A DNA stretch of 64,000 nt, from NCBI GenBank assembly GCA_963734845.1, contig CAVTIS010000003.1, positions 124,001-188,000 on the forward strand. Direction: 5' to 3'. Made by a program: the position numbers and the translations under genes. Positions 59,894 to 64,000 of the stretch are shown here, in pieces (within the stretch, counting starts at the first letter, position 1; the number at the start of each line of letters is the position of its first letter). The DNA comes from JAKAVN01 sp963734845 (lineage in GTDB: Bacteria; Desulfobacterota; Binatia; Binatales; Binataceae). A model generated the notes under the pieces. The model saw only the letters and a list, made by a program, of their open reading frames with translations. It was not told where the DNA came from and ran no database searches.

Positions 59894-60375
59894 AAGGGAT
59901 AGATCAGCGAGTTCGGCACCAGCACGGTATCGTACACGCAGGTTCGCGATTTGAATTTGAGGACGTCGCCGTCGCGCACGAGCGTATCGATGTAGCGGCC
60001 GGCGCTCAGGACGCGGGTTTCATCGTCGACCAAAGTTTGCAGCACGGCATAGTTGGCTTGCACGTCGACGCCGTCCGCGGTCGCGGGCGCGATCCGGAGC
60101 GAGCTCACCAGATGGCGCAGCGCGCGCGGCGCGAACATCTGGGTCTGACGGATCGTGACCACGCGGTCGGTCAGCATCGCCTTGCTCTCGCATCGCATCA
60201 GCGCGAGCGGCAGTCCGCGTTCGCGATTCTCGCGCGAGACGATCTGGTAGAGACAATCGTCGGTGAAAAACTCCGGCCACTGCTCCAGCTCGAAGTTGTC
60301 CAGGGCGTGAGCGTATTCGGTGTACAGCTCCTCGATTTCGAGCCGCAAAGCGAAATCCTGTTGCGCACGCGCCAT
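59890..60375 (-). CDS. Aromatic-ring-hydroxylating dioxygenase beta subunit
   Basis: The product is 161 residues, the normal size for the small subunit. RLEIEELYTEYAHALDNFEL, PEFFTDDCLYQIVSRENRER, VVTIRQTQMFAPRALRHLVS and VLSAGRYIDTLVRDGDVLKF are typical of the NTF2-fold beta subunits of Rieske dioxygenases. It has a structural role in the alpha3-beta3 oxygenase. It lies 5 bp after the alpha subunit and overlaps the cyclodeaminase-like gene by four bases. Confidence 0.88.
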   Translation of the reverse strand: MARAQQDFALRLEIEELYTEYAHALDNFELEQWPEFFTDDCLYQIVSRENRERGLPLALMRCESKAMLTDRVVTIRQTQMFAPRALRHLVSSLRIAPATADGVDVQANYAVLQTLVDDETRVLSAGRYIDTLVRDGDVLKFKSRTCVYDTVLVPNSLIYPL

Positions 60376-60380
60376 CGTAC

Positions 60381-61628
60381 TCAGAACTCCATCACCTCGC
60401 GGTAATGTTTGTAGAAGGCGCGGATCGCCGCCTCGGTCACCATGTGGTCTTCGTCGTCCGTGCCGCGCCCGTCCATCTCGAGCAAGCCCGCGCCGCCGGG
60501 ACGCTGGCGCACGCCCTGCTGCGAGAACTCCATCACCTCGCCGTCGTCGATCGAGACCAGTCCGGCGGGCCCCATCAGGTTCGCCTGGCGCAGGCGGCGT
60601 TGGGTCATTTCGGGTGTGTCGTCAGCGTAACCGAAGAACGTCCACATCAGGTCGAAGAGTTCCGGACCGCGCGGCACCAGATGGCGCATCGCGAGCGTGT
60701 TTGACTGCTGCTGGATGATGATGTTGGGCCACAGCGTCTGCATCACCACCGTGGCCGCGCCCGGAAACTCGCGCACCGGGTCGAGCAGGCGCGGGTCGCT
60801 GAGCTTGAAGTCGGCGCGGAAGTTTTTCATGTCCTTGGTGGTCGCGTTGAGCGTCTGGTCGCCCTTGCTCGAGATGAGCACGCAATGCATCCCGCCCTGG
60901 TCCATCTTTACCGCCGAGGGCTGGTCGGCACGGAACAGGCCGAAGGTGACCAGGAAGACGTGCAGCAGGCTCGCGTGATACGGGTCCTTGATATTCTCGA
61001 ACATCAGCTTCCAGTTGGCCGGGATACGCTGACGCGAATAGCCGAGCACGCGCAATTCGCGTCCGTCGAAGACGCGATCGAAGTAGGGCAGCATCGCGGG
61101 GCCGAGATATTCCTCGAACGGCGGCGCGGCGGAGTCGAAGCTCGCGAAAATCACACCGTGGCGCGCCGCTACCTTAAGCCGCGTCAGGCCGTTTTGCGCC
61201 GGATCGAAATCCTCGGGCATCCCGCCATTCCCGTTGACGCCGCGGCGAAAAGGCACCCCGGTGAGATTGCCCTTCAGATCGTAGCTCCACTGATGGTACG
61301 GGCAGGTGAAGGAGCGGGTGTTGCCCCAGTTGGTGCGGCAGAACTGGACCCCGCGATGGGCGCAGCGGTTGAGCATCACGTTGACCGCGCCGCTCTTGTC
61401 GCGCACCACGACCACCGGGCGCTCGCCGACGTGGCTGCGCACAAAATCGCCGGGCTTTGGAATTTCGGCCTCGAGCGCTACGTAGTTCCAGTACGGGCCG
61501 GAAAAAATGCGCGTCTGCTCGAGCGCGTAAACCTCGGGATCGGTATAGACCCAGTAGGGGACGCGTCCCAGGCCTTCGGACGGCCATTGACGAGAGTTTT
61601 GCGGGAACTTTTGCGTGGCTGTTTCCAC
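60381..61628 (-). CDS. Aromatic-ring-hydroxylating dioxygenase alpha subunit (Rieske)
   Basis: The product is 415 residues. The Rieske ligands are Cys89 and His91 (NRCAHRGVQF) and Cys109 and His112 (CPYHQWSYD). The catalytic domain has the mononuclear-iron motif D215-P-Y-H218-x4-H223 (ENIKDPYHASLLH), where Asp215 bridges electron transfer between subunits. It dihydroxylates or hydroxylates an aromatic acid or hydrocarbon using electrons from a reductase/ferredoxin not encoded here. It is the first gene of the nine-gene operon and divergent from a MarR regulator. Confidence 0.95.
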   Translation of the reverse strand: METATQKFPQNSRQWPSEGLGRVPYWVYTDPEVYALEQTRIFSGPYWNYVALEAEIPKPGDFVRSHVGERPVVVVRDKSGAVNVMLNRCAHRGVQFCRTNWGNTRSFTCPYHQWSYDLKGNLTGVPFRRGVNGNGGMPEDFDPAQNGLTRLKVAARHGVIFASFDSAAPPFEEYLGPAMLPYFDRVFDGRELRVLGYSRQRIPANWKLMFENIKDPYHASLLHVFLVTFGLFRADQPSAVKMDQGGMHCVLISSKGDQTLNATTKDMKNFRADFKLSDPRLLDPVREFPGAATVVMQTLWPNIIIQQQSNTLAMRHLVPRGPELFDLMWTFFGYADDTPEMTQRRLRQANLMGPAGLVSIDDGEVMEFSQQGVRQRPGGAGLLEMDGRGTDDEDHMVTEAAIRAFYKHYREVMEF

Positions 61629-61696
61629 GTGATCGCTCCGTATTGATGAGCCGGCGCGCCAGATGACTTAGCTTCAAGGCAAGGGCATCAGATGCC

Positions 61697-61745
61697 AGAT
61701 ATCTAATGCCAAGTCCTAAATACAAAGATATCTAAGTATTCTTAG
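61697..61745. promoter_or_regulatory. Palindromic candidate MarR operators
   Basis: AGATATCT occurs at 61697-61704 and again at 61726-61733, with centres 29 bases apart. The second copy runs into a further inverted repeat CTAAG-TATT-CTTAG (61732-61745). This AT-rich block stands out from the GC-rich surroundings. It lies in the 291-bp gap between the Rieske alpha start (61628) and the MarR start (61920), where MarR-type dimers usually bind. Confidence 0.55.
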
Positions 61746-61919
61746 TAGCGCCCATTCCGGCTATCGTCAAGTCTGTAAAAAGTCCGCAAAAAGCGCCGCG
61801 CGGCGCGGGGCCGGAGAGCCTGCTATGCTGCGGGCGATGCGGGGCTGCGGGAGCGGCGCTCCCGAACGGTGGAACAGAGCGTGGAAGCGAAACGGCACAT
61901 CGTGAGCAATGAAGGAACC

Positions 61920-62492
61920 ATGACCACCAAGGCGGCGGCTTCCAGGGCCGCGATTTCACCCGCCCGGAACTCAGGCGCGGATTTTCCGCCCGACCAGAGC
62001 GTCGGCTACCTGGTGCGCGAAGCCCATCGTGCTTTTCTCCGCGCGCTGAGTGCGCGGGTTTCCCGTCACGGCGTGAGTATCGGCATGTGGTACTTTCTGC
62101 GCGCGCTGTGGGAGGAGGACGGGTTGACCCAGCGCGAGCTCAGCCGGCGGGTGAAGATGATGGAGCCGACCACGGCGACCGCGCTGGAGAGCATGGAGCG
62201 GTGCGGGCTCATTAGCCGCACGCGCAACTCCCAGGATCGGCGCAAGATCACTATCCGCCTGACAGAGAAGGGCCGGCGCTTGCGCGAAGTACTGCTGCGC
62301 TGCGCGATGGAAGTAAACCAGGTCGCATTGGCCGGAATACCGGCGAAGCAAATTTCGCTTTTGCGCGAGCAACTCGACCGAATCGAGCGCAACCTAGATG
62401 CCGATGCGATCCAGGGCGCTGGGCTTGCCCGTCGTGAAGGGGCACCAGCTGGCCGCCGCACGTCATTGCGCGAGGTCCGGTACAAGGATTAG
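61920..62492 (+). CDS. MarR-family transcriptional regulator
   Basis: The product is 190 residues from ATG 61920 (AAGGAA upstream). The frame is open to a GTG at 61869. The winged helix is clear: GVSIGMWYFLRALWEEDGLT, QRELSRRVKMMEPTTATALE and the wing LISRTRNSQDRRKITIRLTEKGRRLRE. The C-terminal dimerisation helix follows, then a basic tail. It is divergent from the aromatic operon and probably represses it until a pathway substrate binds. It is followed 23 bp later by a VOC-family gene, likely co-transcribed. Confidence 0.9.
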   Translation: MTTKAAASRAAISPARNSGADFPPDQSVGYLVREAHRAFLRALSARVSRHGVSIGMWYFLRALWEEDGLTQRELSRRVKMMEPTTATALESMERCGLISRTRNSQDRRKITIRLTEKGRRLREVLLRCAMEVNQVALAGIPAKQISLLREQLDRIERNLDADAIQGAGLARREGAPAGRRTSLREVRYKD

Positions 62493-62515
62493 AAGGGGTT
62501 ACGAGGAAAATCGCC

Positions 62516-63139
62516 ATGAGTAAGACGCAAACCAACGGTCATTCGAACTCGAAGCTTGCGAAAGCCAAGCTGGCGAGCGCTAAACCTGAGACGATTCCGA
62601 CCCGGCTGCACCATGCGGCTTACGTGTGCCGCGACCTCGAGCAGACGCGGAAGTTTTACGAGGACATCCTGGGCTGGCCGATGGTGGCGGCCTGGCGTGA
62701 GTGCGACAAGGTGTTTGGCGAAGACGAACTTTATTACTGCCACCTGTTCTTCCAAATCGCCGACGGCGGAGCGCTGGCGTTCTTTCACTTCGCCAATCCC
62801 AGGCAGCATGAGAAATTCGCCCACTACGGGCCGCATTCGCCTTTCGTCCACCTTGCATTGAAGGTCGGCGACGCACCCGGCCAGCAGGAGATGCAGCGGC
62901 GGCTCGAAGCGGCGGGCCACGAGACGATGGTGATCGACCATGGTTACTGCGTATCGCTCTACGTCACCGATCCCAACGGATTGAATCTCGAGTTTACCGT
63001 CGACCATCCGGCGGCGGACAAAATTGCGGCCAAGCGCTCCGCCAGCGCGCATGAAGACCTGCGCAAGTGGCTTGCCGGCGACCGCACCACCAACAACGAA
63101 TGGCGCGCCGAGCACAAGGCCAACGCGCCGCACTCCTGA
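62516..63139 (+). CDS. VOC-superfamily protein, possible ring-cleavage or isomerase enzyme
   Basis: The product is 207 residues. A charged N-terminal extension of about 25 residues precedes RLHHAAYVCRDLEQTRKFYE (His ligand), SPFVHLALKVGD (second His) and VSLYVTDPNGLNLEFTVD (Glu ligand), the metal triad arrangement of glyoxalase/extradiol dioxygenase folds. There is a single beta-alpha-beta-beta-beta pair, so it would function as a dimer. Linkage to the MarR gene and the aromatic operon suggests a role in the same pathway. Confidence 0.78.
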   Translation: MSKTQTNGHSNSKLAKAKLASAKPETIPTRLHHAAYVCRDLEQTRKFYEDILGWPMVAAWRECDKVFGEDELYYCHLFFQIADGGALAFFHFANPRQHEKFAHYGPHSPFVHLALKVGDAPGQQEMQRRLEAAGHETMVIDHGYCVSLYVTDPNGLNLEFTVDHPAADKIAAKRSASAHEDLRKWLAGDRTTNNEWRAEHKANAPHS

Positions 63140-63214
63140 GCGATTCATTCACCTCAGGTGAGTTTCAAGCAGGTGGTGCGGGGCGCTGATCGATCCTCCC
63201 CGCATCGCCCTATC

Positions 63215-64000
63215 TTGAGCGAGTCGCCGGATATCGGGGCGCGGCCGGCTGGCCGCTCGCTGCTCCGCTCGGCGCCCGGCGTCGTCCTGTTCGCGATCGT
63301 GATCGCCGACGCGATGCGCAGCGCAGACACCGACCTTTGGGGTCATCTCCACTTCGGAAATATCGTCCTTACGCAGCATCAACTCTTCTTCCACGCGCCG
63401 TCGTCGTACGCCTGCCCGCCGGGCTCGCGGAGCTGGATCCTGGTGGACTGGCTGGGCGAGGCGCTAATGGCGCTGGTATACAACGTGGGCGGCGTGGTCG
63501 GGATGAAGCTCGCGAAGTTCGGATGCGTCGCGGCGGTGATGGCGCTGCTGTCGCTGGGACTGGCGGAGACCGGCGCGGCGCTGATGGTGCAAGCGTTGAC
63601 GCTGCTCACGGCGGCCTTCGCGCTCATAACGCACATGCAGCTTCGCACCTTTCTCGCCGACGATGTCCTGCTCGCTGCGCTGATGGCGATGTTGGCGCGC
63701 GAGAGCTATGGCCGGCGCGCGCGGCTGTGGCTCGCGGTGCCGATGCTCGCGTTGTGGGCCAATCTGCATGGAGGGTTCTTCGTCGGAATCCTGGCGCTGG
63801 GTCTGTTCACGGCGGTCCGCGGCGCGCAAGACCTCGCGCAGGGTAATGGGATGCGCGCGACGGTTAGACTCGCGGCGGTGACCTCGGCGGCGGCGCTGGC
63901 GGCGTTGCTCAATCCATACGGACTGAACGATTACCTCGTGATCGCCGGCGTGCTGCGCAATCCATTCACGCTAAGCCATATCTCGGAATTCCGCCCGCTT
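63215..64000 (+). CDS. Polytopic membrane protein, 3' end outside the window
   Basis: From TTG 63215 the frame is open for 262 codons to the last base of the window. In-frame GTG codons at 63173 and 63176 are alternative starts. The translation has DTDLWGHLHFGNIVL near the N-terminus, a WILVDWLGEALMALVYNVGG segment, several helices and ALWANLHGGFFVGILALG. The motifs DTDLWGHL and WANLHGGF recur in a family of uncharacterised membrane proteins of glycosyltransferase-C-like layout with the acidic motif after helix one. It may be a sugar transferase, but no substrate is inferable. Confidence 0.6.
   Translation, partial: MSESPDIGARPAGRSLLRSAPGVVLFAIVIADAMRSADTDLWGHLHFGNIVLTQHQLFFHAPSSYACPPGSRSWILVDWLGEALMALVYNVGGVVGMKLAKFGCVAAVMALLSLGLAETGAALMVQALTLLTAAFALITHMQLRTFLADDVLLAALMAMLARESYGRRARLWLAVPMLALWANLHGGFFVGILALGLFTAVRGAQDLAQGNGMRATVRLAAVTSAAALAALLNPYGLNDYLVIAGVLRNPFTLSHISEFRPL

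Noticed and set aside
58823..59902. 359-codon plus-strand open frame
   Set aside because: Antisense to the cyclodeaminase-like gene, which is coupled to its neighbour by an ATGA overlap.
1..64000. CRISPR arrays, transposases, integrases, tRNA or rRNA genes
   Set aside because: No regularly spaced repeats, terminal inverted repeats with a transposase, cloverleaf with CCA-like end or rRNA-like segment was found on either strand.

Overview
The window is a GC-rich bacterial chromosome segment with densely packed genes on both strands. I see no rRNA, tRNA, CRISPR array, phage or insertion sequence. The gene mix suggests an uncultured soil or sediment proteobacterium-like organism, possibly of the Deltaproteobacteria/Binatota type: five luciferase-like flavin or F420 oxidoreductases, many short catabolic operons, an encapsulin with a DyP peroxidase, Rieske and P450 oxygenases, sigma-54-type promoters and a selenoprotein. 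That placement is inference from gene content, not from a marker gene.

Layout. 1-3.1 kb is an eroded surface-polysaccharide region: truncated remnants of an O-antigen-ligase-like protein and a glycosyltransferase, an STN-domain secreted protein and a short secreted protein. 3.2-4.8 kb is an FG-GAP/VCBS repeat gene broken by a frameshift. 4.9-11 kb carries a luciferase-like monooxygenase, a large arylsulfatase and a molybdopterin oxidoreductase. 10.9-15.9 kb is a co-directional oxidative cluster: FAD monooxygenase, P450, a LecA-like/DUF3047 protein, a small SCP2-like protein and an alpha/beta hydrolase. 16.2-18.9 kb has a sulfotransferase and an ArnT-type glycosyltransferase. 19.4-35.3 kb is a patchwork of small catabolic genes around the DyP-encapsulin operon, and includes a PrdB/GrdB-like protein whose reading frame is restored by reading an in-frame UGA as selenocysteine.

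35.3-45.9 kb is a regulatory and transport block on the minus strand. A PP2C phosphatase, a membrane-anchored Ser/Thr kinase and a KimA-like permease form one unit. Next come an Amt transporter with its own sigma-54 promoter and a longer nitrogen operon: two small membrane proteins, a second Amt, a 30-residue membrane peptide, a TPR protein, a 52-residue membrane protein, P-II and a DUF1646 transporter. That operon has a second, near-identical sigma-54 promoter. 46.0-49.8 kb holds two tandem paralogous NarX/NarL-type two-component systems.

49.9-52.9 kb has an RluA-type pseudouridine synthase, an SDR and a MetE-family methyltransferase. 52.9-61.6 kb is a nine-gene minus-strand aromatic-degradation operon: Rieske dioxygenase alpha and beta, cyclodeaminase-like protein, bicupin dioxygenase, DapA-type aldolase, flavin monooxygenase, aldehyde dehydrogenase, class II aldolase and a DUF1330-like protein. 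It is divergent from a MarR regulator and a VOC protein, and the gap between them carries palindromic candidate operators. The window ends inside a polytopic membrane protein.

The points most worth checking are the UGA-containing PrdB-like gene with its hairpin, the twin sigma-54 promoters with unannotated small membrane proteins in the ammonium operon, and the permease coupled to a kinase/phosphatase pair.
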